Source: Niabella beijingensis
Lineage (GTDB): Bacteria > Bacteroidota > Bacteroidia > Chitinophagales > Chitinophagaceae
Length of the DNA: 64,000 nucleotides
Assembly (NCBI RefSeq): GCF_020034665.1
Contig: NZ_JAIQDI010000001.1
Location: 1-64,000, forward strand
Reading direction: 5' to 3'
The notes below the pieces were generated by a model. It worked only from the letters and a program-made list of their open reading frames with translations, was not told the origin of the DNA and made no database searches. Within the stretch, counting starts at the first letter, position 1. Each line of letters begins with the position of its first letter. Position numbers and translations under genes: made by a program. Below are positions 36,624 through 44,432 of this stretch, one piece after another.

Positions 36624-38038
36624 AGCTTCCTGATTTGTCGGTGAAGCAAACCCAGTATCTCCCGGCGCATTACTGTTTTATTAAGACTGGCGTTCCCCCC
36701 GTGGTACCATTTCCGGAGCAACAGGCGCTCTACATTTTTCTCCTGGAAACCGGCGTTACGCAGCCTGCGGACCAGGTCGAAATCACTGCTTACATCCAGC
36801 GATTCATCAAAATTATTCACATCCTGCAACACCTGTTTACGGATCAGCAGGGCGCTGGGCACCAGGCCCCGGTGCGCTTCGCGGAGCTTTTCACTAAAAT
36901 TGGCAGGCAGCACCGTATCCGCCGCACAGGCGAAATGCTGATTGCAGGTAACAAAAGCACAATAAGGGTCCTGCTTCAGCACCTCCCATTGCTCGCGCAA
37001 TTTGTCCGGCATCCATTCATCATCCTGGTCAATAAAAGCAATGATCTCCCCGCGGGCATGCTGAATTCCTTTATTCCGGGCTGCTGCCACGCCGGCATTT
37101 TCCTGTGAAATCATTGTTGCCTGCGGGAAACGGCGACGAATAAACGCATCCCCGCCATCCGTTGACCCGTCATCTATAATCAGTAGTTCCCAATGGGTAT
37201 ATGTTTGTGCCAGTACACTTCCGATCGATTTCGTCACCAGATCTTTTCCATTATACAAAGGCAGGATAATGCTGATCAGCGGATCCGCTTTCCCGATCCG
37301 GTAGTCCTTTAATTGAGGTATATGGGGCATAAGCATTTTATTTTCTCTTCGCCGCGCAGCTTTATGCAATACGTTTAAGAGCTGCAGTTCCCGGATACTT
37401 TTATGCACCGACATATTACTGCCATGTACCCGGTATAAAAGCGTCGTCGCTTCAAGCAGCACTATTTTCACCTGTTGCTCCTTTAACCGCAGCCACCAGT
37501 CAATGTCTTCACTGTAACGCAGGCTTTCATCAAAAAATAACGATTGCTGAAAAAGGGACCTTCGTACCAGCAGGGCGCCGAGGTGAACATGACTCAGCCT
37601 GTTTTCATGATCTTCATAGTTCATCTCCAGCTCCGGTACACCATCCCCGAGAAGATATTTTATCTTCCCACCTGCCACATCCACCGATGCATCCTCCAGC
37701 ACAGGAAGCAGAAGACTTAATTTATTCAGCGGCCATTCGTCATCGGCATCCAGAAAGCTGATCAGCTCACCGGTGGCAGCACCGATACCAGTGTTCCGGG
37801 CTGCAGCAGGGCCCCTCTGTACCTCATGAGCTATAAGTGTTATCTGCGGATATACATCCGCAAGCTGTTCCAGCAATGGTTGGGAAGCGGCATCGGATGC
37901 ATCATTCACAACGATGACCTGAAGCCGGCACCGGCCTCCAAGCACTGCGTCCTGGCCTGCCACCGTTTCCAGGGCGCGAAAAAGTTCCGCTCCGTTATTA
38001 TGTGTAGGTATGATAACACTGATCTCAGGACAATTCAT
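36620..38038 (-). CDS. tandem-domain family 2 glycosyltransferase
   Basis: From the ATG at 38038 the protein has 472 residues and two GT2 domains. The first begins ISVIIPTHNNGAELF with SFLDADDEWP; the second begins ISIILPLYNGKDLV with DDGSTDGGD and AFIDQDDEW. Two active-site sets suggest two transfers or one catalytic and one binding domain. I prefer this start to a longer one ten residues upstream. It overlaps the HprK-like gene by 14 bases. Confidence 0.82.
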   Translation of the reverse strand: MNCPEISVIIPTHNNGAELFRALETVAGQDAVLGGRCRLQVIVVNDASDAASQPLLEQLADVYPQITLIAHEVQRGPAAARNTGIGAATGELISFLDADDEWPLNKLSLLLPVLEDASVDVAGGKIKYLLGDGVPELEMNYEDHENRLSHVHLGALLVRRSLFQQSLFFDESLRYSEDIDWWLRLKEQQVKIVLLEATTLLYRVHGSNMSVHKSIRELQLLNVLHKAARRRENKMLMPHIPQLKDYRIGKADPLISIILPLYNGKDLVTKSIGSVLAQTYTHWELLIIDDGSTDGGDAFIRRRFPQATMISQENAGVAAARNKGIQHARGEIIAFIDQDDEWMPDKLREQWEVLKQDPYCAFVTCNQHFACAADTVLPANFSEKLREAHRGLVPSALLIRKQVLQDVNNFDESLDVSSDFDLVRRLRNAGFQEKNVERLLLRKWYHGGNASLNKTVMRREILGLLHRQIRKL

Positions 38039-39056
38039 CAGAATATAATTGATCGATTGATTGTTCAAACAGTTGAGGGTCGCTTCCTAAACTCCACCGG
38101 AAGCCGGGCAGTACAGTGCTGATCTGCGTCAGCTTCCGGTAGGCGGCCTGACGATGGTGCGGCAAATGATGTAAAGTTGTAGGCGCCATCGCCAGCAATG
38201 CCTGTGCAGGTCTGATGCGTTCAAACAGCGAACGTTCCTGATACGTCACCCTTGGCAGCAATACTGCGCTCAGCGCTGCCGCTGGAATAAATGATCGTTC
38301 CCATAACTCCCGGATATAAAAAATGGCCTTTTGCTGCCCCAGTAATTCTTTATTGACCACATAAGGCATCCAATCTGAAAAACGTTCTTTGAGATTGTCC
38401 GGCTCCACTTTGGCTGTCTGATACAGTGTATATACCACAGGGTGGCCGGTTAATTCCACCCATACATAATCATCACCGAGGTATTGGTACCCCGAACGCA
38501 ACAATGTGAGACAGGAGGTGGACTTTCCCGATCCGCTGGGTCCGGTGATCAGCACACTTTTTCCTGCTTTGGCAACCGCACCGGCATGCACCAACTGTGC
38601 AGGCAGATCCCGCGTCCAGAAATGAAAAAGGGCTCTGAATGGAAAACTGGCTTCCCACCACGGAAGATCCGCTGCTGTTTGTACCCAGTAGATCCCGGTA
38701 CGCTGTTGCCTTGAATAAAGGAACAACTGCCGCTGCCAGGGTTGAAAGAAAAGCTGCACTGCTTCCTGATCGAGTGCCGCATTAAAACCCTGTGCATTGA
38801 ACCCGGGCCACGGCGGTGCCGTTACCCGGTCAGGCAGATCTGCATCCACTGCGTACCAGATCGTCAGCCCGGTTGTTTCGGGTTCCCCTTCAACCAGAAG
38901 ATGCGACAATGCCGGCAGTAACCTGCCCCTTAATATATCTGAAGGCGTATTCAGGCGCACGCTCCTTCCGGCCAGCGATAGACAGTCTGTATGATAAGCA
39001 GGCAACGCTGTGAACAAAGAAAGAAGACGTGAAAAATAATCCGTAAGAAGCAACAT
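38025..39056 (-). CDS. HPr kinase-like P-loop protein
   Basis: From the ATG at 39056 the protein has 343 residues. A P-loop SVLITGPSGSGKSTSCLTL in the second half and LGDDYVWVE downstream match HPr kinase-like proteins of RiPP clusters. In paeninodin-type lasso clusters such a kinase phosphorylates the precursor's C-terminal Ser. The N-terminal half is not recognised. It starts five bases after the PqqD-like gene. Confidence 0.75.
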   Translation of the reverse strand: MLLLTDYFSRLLSLFTALPAYHTDCLSLAGRSVRLNTPSDILRGRLLPALSHLLVEGEPETTGLTIWYAVDADLPDRVTAPPWPGFNAQGFNAALDQEAVQLFFQPWQRQLFLYSRQQRTGIYWVQTAADLPWWEASFPFRALFHFWTRDLPAQLVHAGAVAKAGKSVLITGPSGSGKSTSCLTLLRSGYQYLGDDYVWVELTGHPVVYTLYQTAKVEPDNLKERFSDWMPYVVNKELLGQQKAIFYIRELWERSFIPAAALSAVLLPRVTYQERSLFERIRPAQALLAMAPTTLHHLPHHRQAAYRKLTQISTVLPGFRWSLGSDPQLFEQSIDQLYSDELS

Positions 39057-39061
39057 ATCTT

Positions 39062-39469
39062 TTAGGAGTCTTTCTGTACCACCCACCCCTCTTCATCCAC
39101 ATCATGGATCGGATCCAGCAGCAGTAGGTCCTGCATATCCGCATAACGATTGAGCCGCGGAATTTCGTACCGGACCGGAATATCCGGCTGATCCGCAGCT
39201 GTAATATCCGTCCCTTCTACATTAAGAATGATGTGCTCATCCAGCAGTTGCCGGAAAACAGATGGAAGCTCGGTTTCAATGGCCGCAGTATCCTGTGGCA
39301 ATGCTTCGCAAAAGAACCGGACAACACGGACTTCATCCTCAAAGGGAAGTGCATTGAGCAATGAAACAGCAAGCCCCTGCACACTATAATAAAGCCCCGT
39401 GTCTAAGTTGGCAATAATATATTCTCCGTCAAATACATCAGCAGCGAGACGTGGGTTCAGTACAAACAT
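39062..39469 (-). CDS. PqqD-like peptide-binding protein (RRE)
   Basis: From the ATG at 39469 (135 residues) the product begins MFVLNPRLAADVFDGEYIIANLDTG, a PqqD/RRE winged-helix start, then GLAVSLLNALPFEDEV and a helix with ELPSVFRQLLDEHIIL. Such proteins bind leader peptides for a modifying enzyme. Unlike typical stand-alone PqqD it has a 45-residue C-terminal tail. It is the first gene of the six-gene leftward operon. No precursor ORF could be found within 200 bases upstream. Confidence 0.72.
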   Translation of the reverse strand: MFVLNPRLAADVFDGEYIIANLDTGLYYSVQGLAVSLLNALPFEDEVRVVRFFCEALPQDTAAIETELPSVFRQLLDEHIILNVEGTDITAADQPDIPVRYEIPRLNRYADMQDLLLLDPIHDVDEEGWVVQKDS

Positions 39470-39738
39470 AAAGCAAGAGGTGATTTTTTTGCCTAAAGTA
39501 ATGATAAATATGGAATAAAAGCCAGAATCCCACCACAATTCAGACAAACTCACTCATTTCAGGTAGTAATGGAACACCAGTGTCTGCAATCGATTTTAAC
39601 GCTTCAGGATTAATTATACATCGTATTAAAAGAGGGCTTTACCATAAAATATAAAATGGTCCGGGACCGGCATACGGCTACAAAATGCTTACTACCTGGT
39701 ACGCCGGCCTGGATATAATTTCTTTAATTTCGCAGCAT

Positions 39739-40347
39739 ATGGAATTTTCACAGGACACAAAAAACATTCTGGGCTTACAGCTCCCTACCGACCCGCGCTG
39801 GGTAAATCTTGCAGAAATATCGCTGGAAGCCATACTCACGGACCACGCCTATTGCGAGCAAAAGGCGGCAACCAGTTGTATCTCGCTCATTCAACGATAC
39901 AGCGACCGGGAAAAACTGGTGAAAGAACTGGCGCCTATTGTGACAGAAGAATGGGGGCATTTCCGCCTTGTTTTGCAGGAACTGGAAAAAAGAGGTTTGA
40001 AACTGGGACGTCAGCGAAAGGATGAATATGTAAATGCATTATTGCAGTTCCAGGCAAAAGGCGGAAGCCCGGATGATTTTTTTCTTGACAGATTGTTAAC
40101 CATGGCCATGATCGAAGCCCGGAGCTGTGAACGTTTTAAACGGCTGAGCGAAGGATTGAACGACGCCTATTTAAGCAAGTTCTACCGGCGCTTTATGGAA
40201 AGTGAGGCCGGGCATTATACCCTCTTTATTGAGCTGGCGGAAGCTTACCTGCCCAAAGAAAAAGTAAGGAAGCGCTGGGCCGAATGGCTGGGCCATGAAG
40301 CAGTGATCATGCAGGAAATGGAACTGCGTGGTGATCGTATCCATTAA
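39739..40347 (+). CDS. miaE: tRNA-(ms2io6A)-hydroxylase
   Basis: From the ATG at 39739 the product has 202 residues. It is a ferritin-like di-iron protein with AEISLEAILTDHAYCEQKAA, EEWGHFRLVLQELEKRG and ESEAGHYTLFIELAE, the carboxylate and histidine ligands of MiaE. It hydroxylates the isopentenyl group of ms2i6A at position 37 of certain tRNAs. The longer upstream frame at 39685 is less likely. It is close to a tRNA-rich island but probably housekeeping. Confidence 0.85.
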   Translation: MEFSQDTKNILGLQLPTDPRWVNLAEISLEAILTDHAYCEQKAATSCISLIQRYSDREKLVKELAPIVTEEWGHFRLVLQELEKRGLKLGRQRKDEYVNALLQFQAKGGSPDDFFLDRLLTMAMIEARSCERFKRLSEGLNDAYLSKFYRRFMESEAGHYTLFIELAEAYLPKEKVRKRWAEWLGHEAVIMQEMELRGDRIH

Positions 40348-40370
40348 TCAGCTTCACATAATGGGCGGCC

Positions 40371-40799
40371 TCACAAAGCGATCCGCATATGATGATGTGG
40401 TACCCCTACTTCCACAAACGGCTCGTCGTAAATTTCAAACCCGTTCTTTATATAAAAAGGGATTGCGGTATCCTGTGCATGACAAACAATCTCTTTGAGC
40501 CGCTGTTCCTTTGCAAATGCCAGCAATGCACCCACGAGCAGCCGCCCGATTCCCTTAGACTGATAGGTTGTTTCAACCGCCATTTGCTTTAGCTGCGCCT
40601 GTCCGTTGTTTAACGGTACAAGGATGACACAGCCCACCACGTTATCATTTTCCACCGCAACAAAATGCCAGGCTTTGTGATCATCCATCTCCCAGCTATG
40701 ATCCGGCAACCCGATCGGCCGTAGCAGGATACGGTTTCTTAAATCCTGCTCCTGCCCGTAAAACGGGTGATTCATTTCAATTTGCTCAATTGTGATCAT
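40371..40799 (-). CDS. GNAT family N-acetyltransferase
   Basis: The 142-residue protein has VVGCVILVPLNNGQAQLKQMAV and the acetyl-CoA loop QSKGIGRLLVGALLAFA, then AIPFYIKNGFEIYDEPFVEVG. The acceptor is unknown. It is convergent with miaE and borders the RNA island on its left. Confidence 0.85.
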   Translation of the reverse strand: MITIEQIEMNHPFYGQEQDLRNRILLRPIGLPDHSWEMDDHKAWHFVAVENDNVVGCVILVPLNNGQAQLKQMAVETTYQSKGIGRLLVGALLAFAKEQRLKEIVCHAQDTAIPFYIKNGFEIYDEPFVEVGVPHHHMRIAL

Positions 40800-40803
40800 A
40801 CTT

Positions 40804-40834
40804 CAAATTTATTCCAAAAACAAAAAAACAACAA
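40804..40834 (-). promoter_or_regulatory. promoter of the GNAT gene
   Basis: Minus-strand TTG, 20 bases, TAAATTTG, with the -7 box only five bases upstream of the ATG at 40799, so the mRNA would be nearly leaderless. Confidence 0.6.
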
Positions 40835-40906
40835 CAGCATTCATAAGAAGCAACAACAAAACCCGTCATCCATTTAATACTATTCAAAAAAAACATCCGA
40901 AAAAAT

Positions 40907-40937
40907 TTTGCTATATAAAAAAGGTTTTACACCTTTG
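40907..40937 (+). promoter_or_regulatory. promoter of the first tRNA-like operon
   Basis: TTTG (40907-40910), exactly 19 bases, then CACCTTTG (40930-40937), one base off the -7 consensus. It reads rightward into the leader ORFs and tRNA-like array. The mismatch could mean dependence on an activator such as the WYL protein. Confidence 0.65.
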
Positions 40938-40962
40938 CATACGCAAATAAAAACAACATAAG

Positions 40963-41055
40963 ATGCAACGCAATTTTTTACATATTGAAACAAAAGCGTG
41001 GTTCAGCCCGACAGGACTGGATACCCGTTGCGGGGCATTTGCTGCAGAAAATTAA
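40963..41055 (+). CDS. leader peptide ORF 1 (30 residues)
   Basis: The short frame begins MQRNFLHIETKAWFSP and ends FAAEN. Its first 16 residues include 15 different amino acids, and 18 of the 20 occur in the whole peptide (Val and Tyr missing). It sits just behind the promoter and 26 bases ahead of a strong intrinsic terminator, the layout of an attenuator. A longer overlapping frame starts at a TTG at 40985 and reads through the terminator; I consider that less likely. Confidence 0.5.
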   Translation: MQRNFLHIETKAWFSPTGLDTRCGAFAAEN

Positions 41056-41081
41056 AAAGAAACTTTTTAATAGAACCCAGG

Positions 41082-41106
41082 CCCCGCAAGAGATTGCGGG
41101 GTTTTT
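41082..41106 (+). terminator. intrinsic terminator A, likely attenuator
   Basis: A perfect 8-bp stem CCCCGCAA/TTGCGGGG with a GAGA loop, followed by five T. It separates leader ORF 1 from the rest of the operon. Confidence 0.85.
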
Positions 41107-41194
41107 GTTTATACAGAATAAAATGAATCGGACCAACTCATCCAGTCGATTTACAACAATGGCACTGTTCCCCAACCTGCCAAACGGAGGAACT

Positions 41195-41254
41195 ATGCAT
41201 TTTCGTAAATCCCAAAAAAGGAGACCAGCGTTTTTATACAGGTATCCTGCGTAA
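41195..41254 (+). CDS. leader peptide ORF 2 (19 residues, basic)
   Basis: The frame MHFRKSQKRRPAFLYRYPA follows a strong ribosome binding site (GGAGGA, six bases upstream). An in-frame ATG at 41159 would give 31 residues. Its stop codon lies in the hairpin atcctgc/gcaggat (41244-41264) and terminator B follows. It resembles a second attenuator module. Confidence 0.45.
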   Translation: MHFRKSQKRRPAFLYRYPA

Positions 41255-41273
41255 AGCAGCAGGATGTTGTAAG

Positions 41274-41302
41274 AACCCGGTCCCAAAAAGACCGGGTTTT
41301 TT
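41274..41302 (+). terminator. intrinsic terminator B, likely attenuator
   Basis: AACCCGGTC/GACCGGGTT, a perfect 9-bp stem with a 7-base loop and a run of six T, located after leader ORF 2. Confidence 0.85.
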
Positions 41303-41325
41303 AATAGTTAAAAAGGAGGTACACA

Positions 41326-41460
41326 ATGAACATCATTTACATAATTATCCTGCTGGTTGTTATCGTAGAAAAAATCACCGGCCGGAAAAAAAACAACCAT
41401 ACGAAAACCGGATCTTCCGGAGCGCGGGTTAATGATCCGGCCTCCGTAAGATTAAGATAA
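41326..41460 (+). CDS. small membrane protein (44 residues)
   Basis: MNIIYIIILLVVIVEKITG forms one hydrophobic segment, followed by a charged tail ending VRLR. An AAGGAGG site lies eight bases before the ATG, which is rare in this phylum and marks it as translated. Function unknown. It lies between terminator B and the tRNA-like array. A weak stem ACACCC/GGGTGT (41489-41513) follows. Confidence 0.55.
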   Translation: MNIIYIIILLVVIVEKITGRKKNNHTKTGSSGARVNDPASVRLR

Positions 41461-41517
41461 ATTATTAGTTGCAGAAAAAGGAGAAAACACACCCGTGAGA
41501 TGCAGCGGGGTGTTTAT

Positions 41518-41591
41518 GTTGGCCTTAGCTTAACAGGTAAAGCGCCACATTGTGGATGTGGAGAACAGGGTTCGAGTCCCGGGGTCAACCA
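41518..41591 (+). tRNA. tRNA-His-like gene, anticodon GTG
   Basis: A 7-bp acceptor with one G-T pair (GTTGGCC/GGTCAAC), D arm GCTT/AAGC with GG in the loop, anticodon stem CCACA/TGTGG with loop ttGTGga and T loop TTCGAGT. Oddities: an extra base before the D stem, an A-G mismatch in the T stem and no clear extra G-1:C73 pair beyond the seven. First of four packed units. Confidence 0.6.
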
Positions 41592-41592
41592 A

Positions 41593-41685
41593 TACGGCTT
41601 GGTGTAAGGGTAACATAGTCATTCCCCTTTCTTTCTGAAAGGTAAGTAGCGGATGATCGTTTTCAGTTCAAATCTGAAAGCCGTA
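41593..41685 (+). tRNA. tRNA-Glu-like gene with extended anticodon arm, anticodon TTC
   Basis: Perfect acceptor TACGGCT/AGCCGTA, D arm GTGT/ACAT with GGG in the loop and T arm TTCAG/CTGAA with loop TTCAAAT. The expected anticodon stem GTCAT/ATGAT (618-622, 653-657) encloses 30 bases instead of 7. Inside is a hairpin CCTTT/AAAGG with loop ctTTCtg, which itself looks like a Glu anticodon arm. So the arm is about doubled in length. Confidence 0.5.
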
Positions 41686-41697
41686 CCGTTTCGGGAT

Positions 41698-41783
41698 TGG
41701 TTTATCGTTCAATGGAACAGAACATCCCACTACGAATGAGGAGATGTGGGTTCCTCCGATAATGGCCGGGGCCGATAAACCAA
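41698..41783 (+). tRNA. tRNA-Arg-like RNA, anticodon ACG, degenerate T arm
   Basis: Acceptor TGGTTTA/TAAACCA, D arm GTTC/GAAC with GG in a 9-base loop, and anticodon loop CTACGAA as in Arg (ACG) tRNAs; its stem TCCCA needs one bulged A on the 3' side. The T arm is not canonical: GTGGG could instead pair with CCCAC. CCGATAA occurs twice near the 3' end. Probably non-functional in translation. Confidence 0.4.
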
Positions 41784-41795
41784 CACCGCAAACAT

Positions 41796-41866
41796 ATGGG
41801 TTTGGTATAATGGTATTATAATGATCTCCAAAATCATCGACACAGGTTCGATTCCTGTAACCCATG
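41796..41866 (+). tRNA. tRNA-Trp-like gene, anticodon CCA
   Basis: Perfect acceptor ATGGGTT/AACCCAT, anticodon stem ATGAT/ATCAT with loop ctCCAaa, perfect T stem ACAGG/CCTGT with loop TTCGATT, and a short D arm of 3 pairs with GG in the loop. CCA is not encoded. It is the most canonical member of the array and could be charged. Confidence 0.7.
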
Positions 41867-41961
41867 CTAAAAATAAAAAAGATGAAAAAAGAATTCATGT
41901 TCATAATGACAGGCAAAACGCATCAGCCGATGCGATGGTTAAATGCACAAACACATTCATT

Positions 41962-42714
41962 ATGGACAAAAAACTTATTAAACAATTTGGAACAGAAATT
42001 CTTTCCTACAGGCTTCGTACCGGGAGACAAAAAACAAGACTCCGGTATGAAGACTTCGACAAACAGTTGCTGGAACTGGATTTCAGACTGGACACATTAC
42101 ATGAAAAAAGAAGGAACCTGGGCTGGGAGCCATTGATCCCCCCTATTCAGAGAGGCTGGAAACGCTTCTTTGTATTGCGGGAAGATGTGGCAGCAGGAAA
42201 ACAGTGCGTATTCTTTGAACAGTTATTACAAAAGATCAACACCACCGACTACAGCTGGAAGAAGGACTTTACGATTAAGAAAAGGAAACGGGGGCGTAAG
42301 ATCTATGTAGTAAGAGAACAGCGCCTGCTGGCACCCTGCGAATGGCAATTCAAAAAACTGGGTTTTTCATCACAGGAGCAGCAGTTCTTTTATGAACAGT
42401 GGCAAACGGATAAATATGGCTACCTGTCGAAACGCTATATTTTTTCAGAACCCTGGCGGTTTATCTTAACGGTAAAGCCGAATATGATCGACAAAAAACG
42501 AGTTACCGATCCGGAGCTTGAGTCTGAAATAGAACAGATCTGGCAGTACCTGAAGCAACGCTGTTATGATCTTAAGCTCGAAAAATTAAGGAACGGAAGT
42601 TCAGGATACAGATACTACCGGTATTATCCGAAAACAAAAGAAGCAGCGTTTTTTAAAAAGAAATGTATAACCCAATGGCTGGACGAAATAAAAGAAGAAC
42701 AGATCCATGATTAA
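41962..42714 (+). CDS. unrecognised basic protein of the RNA island
   Basis: From the ATG at 41962 the protein has 250 residues; a longer frame would run into the tRNA-Trp-like gene. It is rich in Lys, Arg, Tyr and Trp, with WKKDFTIKKRKRGRKIYVV near residue 105, RLLAPCEWQFKKLGF and SGYRYYRYYPKTKEAAFFKKK near the end. I know no family for it. Charge and position between tRNA-like genes and a YkuK gene suggest RNA binding. It ends 11 bases before the YkuK gene. Confidence 0.7.
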   Translation: MDKKLIKQFGTEILSYRLRTGRQKTRLRYEDFDKQLLELDFRLDTLHEKRRNLGWEPLIPPIQRGWKRFFVLREDVAAGKQCVFFEQLLQKINTTDYSWKKDFTIKKRKRGRKIYVVREQRLLAPCEWQFKKLGFSSQEQQFFYEQWQTDKYGYLSKRYIFSEPWRFILTVKPNMIDKKRVTDPELESEIEQIWQYLKQRCYDLKLEKLRNGSSGYRYYRYYPKTKEAAFFKKKCITQWLDEIKEEQIHD

Positions 42715-42725
42715 AATTTAAACCG

Positions 42726-43208
42726 ATGGAACAACAGCAATGGCAGCGGTTCGGCGGAACATTTCTGCACGGACCGGTTGCTGAAGAAGTGAACAAAGCA
42801 TTAGTGGCGGAACAGGAAGCCGGCAATACCATACAGGTTTGCCTGGGCACCGACAGCCAGGTAAAAGGCGCGGTTATTGAGTTTGCAACCGTGATCGTTT
42901 TTGTACGGAAAGGAAAGGGCGCCTTTCTGTTCCTGCAAAAGGAGTTATTGCGCAGGAAAATGAGCATCCGGGAACGGATGTTAATGGAGGTGGATAAAAC
43001 CGTTCAGCTGACCTTACAATTGAATACCGTCTTTGAACAGCACGGCATCGCTCCCGAGCTCCATGTGGACATTAATACTTCTGCGGCATATAAAAGTAAT
43101 GCAGCACTTAGCGAAGCGATGGGCTATGTTTCGGGCATGGGCTGGACCTGTAAAGCAAAACCATTCGCCTTTGCCAGTTCCAGCTGCGCCAACAAAGTTG
43201 TTCAATAA
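42726..43208 (+). CDS. YkuK/DUF458-type RNase H-like protein
   Basis: The 160-residue protein has the DUF458 RNase H-like pattern: IQVCLGTDSQVKGAVIEFATVI (acidic Asp43) and LHVDINTSAAYKSNAA (Asp115), then GYVSGMGWTCKAKPFAFASS. The fold suggests a metal-dependent nuclease; the family's activity is not established. It is probably co-transcribed with the basic protein and the AAA ATPase. Confidence 0.75.
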   Translation: MEQQQWQRFGGTFLHGPVAEEVNKALVAEQEAGNTIQVCLGTDSQVKGAVIEFATVIVFVRKGKGAFLFLQKELLRRKMSIRERMLMEVDKTVQLTLQLNTVFEQHGIAPELHVDINTSAAYKSNAALSEAMGYVSGMGWTCKAKPFAFASSSCANKVVQ

Positions 43209-43237
43209 GGCCGTTGCGAAAAACACCCCTACCAAAC

Positions 43238-43272
43238 ACTTTATGGCCTCCGGTTTTGCGAGGTCATAAAGT
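43238..43272 (+). other. 13-bp hairpin before the AAA ATPase gene
   Basis: ACTTTATGGCCTC pairs with GAGGTCATAAAGT (one G-T pair) around a 9-base loop, 16 bases ahead of the ATG. No T run follows, so a processing site or translation control is more likely than termination. Confidence 0.5.
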
Positions 43273-43287
43273 TTAAAAAAAGAAAAA

Positions 43288-44367
43288 ATGGATCAAACAT
43301 TTATACAAAAGGTAATCAATACCAATGAACTCTTTGGTGATGCATTCATCAATACAAAAGTGCTGTATCTGAATGAGTTTGACAAGTTGCCCAGCACATT
43401 GCTCATCAATCAGCTCGATGGCAGTAAGGCATTTGAGCCGTTAAAACAGCTGCTGGCCGGCCAGACCAGGCATATTTTTCAGCACCAGTGGTTCAAACGT
43501 AAAAACAGAAAGTTCCAGTACGATACAGCTGTCTTTCTTCTGAACAAATGCTGTATCATTGAGCTGGATGAATACTGGTGCGAGATCCTGCACGACGGGA
43601 ATAATACCTCCCTCATTACGGAGATCGTGAACCTGTTGCAGCCATTTCTGGAAAAGAAAAAAAAGGAACCGCTGGAGATCAACCTGATTGTACGCGACGG
43701 AAGCAGACTGCTATTAAAGTCAATGGAAATAAAAAGGAACAAACTGGATCTGGGCCTTTTTTATGAAGATGATTTCAAGGATATCGACGCCTGTATCCGT
43801 CAACGGCTGAACCGGAAAAACGACAAAGGCATCGTACTGCTGCACGGGTTGCCCGGAACGGGAAAGACTTCCTACCTCCGGTACCTGGTCGGAAAAATCC
43901 GGAAGCGGGTGCTCTTTCTCTCCCCCTCCGTTGCGGGGAATTTAATGAGTCCTGATTTTATCCAGTTGCTGATCAATAACCCCGACACGGTACTGATCAT
44001 AGAAGATGCGGAAAACATTATCATGGACCGCCGTTACAGTTCCGATTCCTCAGTATCCAATCTATTAAACATATCAGACGGGTTACTGGCCGACTTTTTA
44101 AACATACAGCTGATCTGCACCTTCAATAGCGCGCTTACGCTTATTGACGGGGCGCTGCTGCGGGAGGGCCGGCTCATTGCAAAATATGAATTCGGAAGAC
44201 TGGGTGTGGAAAAGGCCCGCGCTTTGGCTTGTTACCTGGGTTACCCGCAAACCATTACGGAGCCACGCACACTGGCAGAGATCTGTAATGCGGAACCGGC
44301 TGCAGCCAAACAGGTAAAGCCTGCTTCTATCGGTTTTCAGCTGGCAGCAATGGAAAGCCGGGTTTGA
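43288..44367 (+). CDS. AAA-family ATPase of the RNA island
   Basis: The 359-residue protein has an unrecognised N-terminal part of about 175 residues, then an AAA domain with Walker A GLPGTGKT (187-194), Walker B TVLIIEDAE (234-242), sensor-1 Asn280 in CTFN and REGR at 292-295, a pattern close to BCS1-type AAA proteins. It may remodel RNA-protein complexes. Its gene is convergent with the WYL regulator. Confidence 0.8.
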   Translation: MDQTFIQKVINTNELFGDAFINTKVLYLNEFDKLPSTLLINQLDGSKAFEPLKQLLAGQTRHIFQHQWFKRKNRKFQYDTAVFLLNKCCIIELDEYWCEILHDGNNTSLITEIVNLLQPFLEKKKKEPLEINLIVRDGSRLLLKSMEIKRNKLDLGLFYEDDFKDIDACIRQRLNRKNDKGIVLLHGLPGTGKTSYLRYLVGKIRKRVLFLSPSVAGNLMSPDFIQLLINNPDTVLIIEDAENIIMDRRYSSDSSVSNLLNISDGLLADFLNIQLICTFNSALTLIDGALLREGRLIAKYEFGRLGVEKARALACYLGYPQTITEPRTLAEICNAEPAAAKQVKPASIGFQLAAMESRV

Positions 44368-44432
44368 TCGTTCCAGCCGGGGCAATGGAAATCTACTGGC
44401 CGGTATAACAGATTGTGGCGCAAAGATGCATC

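Noticed and set aside
33207..39469. Classical lasso peptide cluster
   Set aside because: No precursor, transglutaminase-like protease or asparagine-synthetase-like cyclase is in the window.
40985..41254. Plus-strand frame of 89 residues with TTG start
   Set aside because: It reads through terminator A; two short leader ORFs explain the region better.
41668..41916. Minus-strand frame of 82 residues over the first tRNA-like array
   Set aside because: Antisense to the tRNA-Arg-like and tRNA-Trp-like genes; no ribosome site or family.
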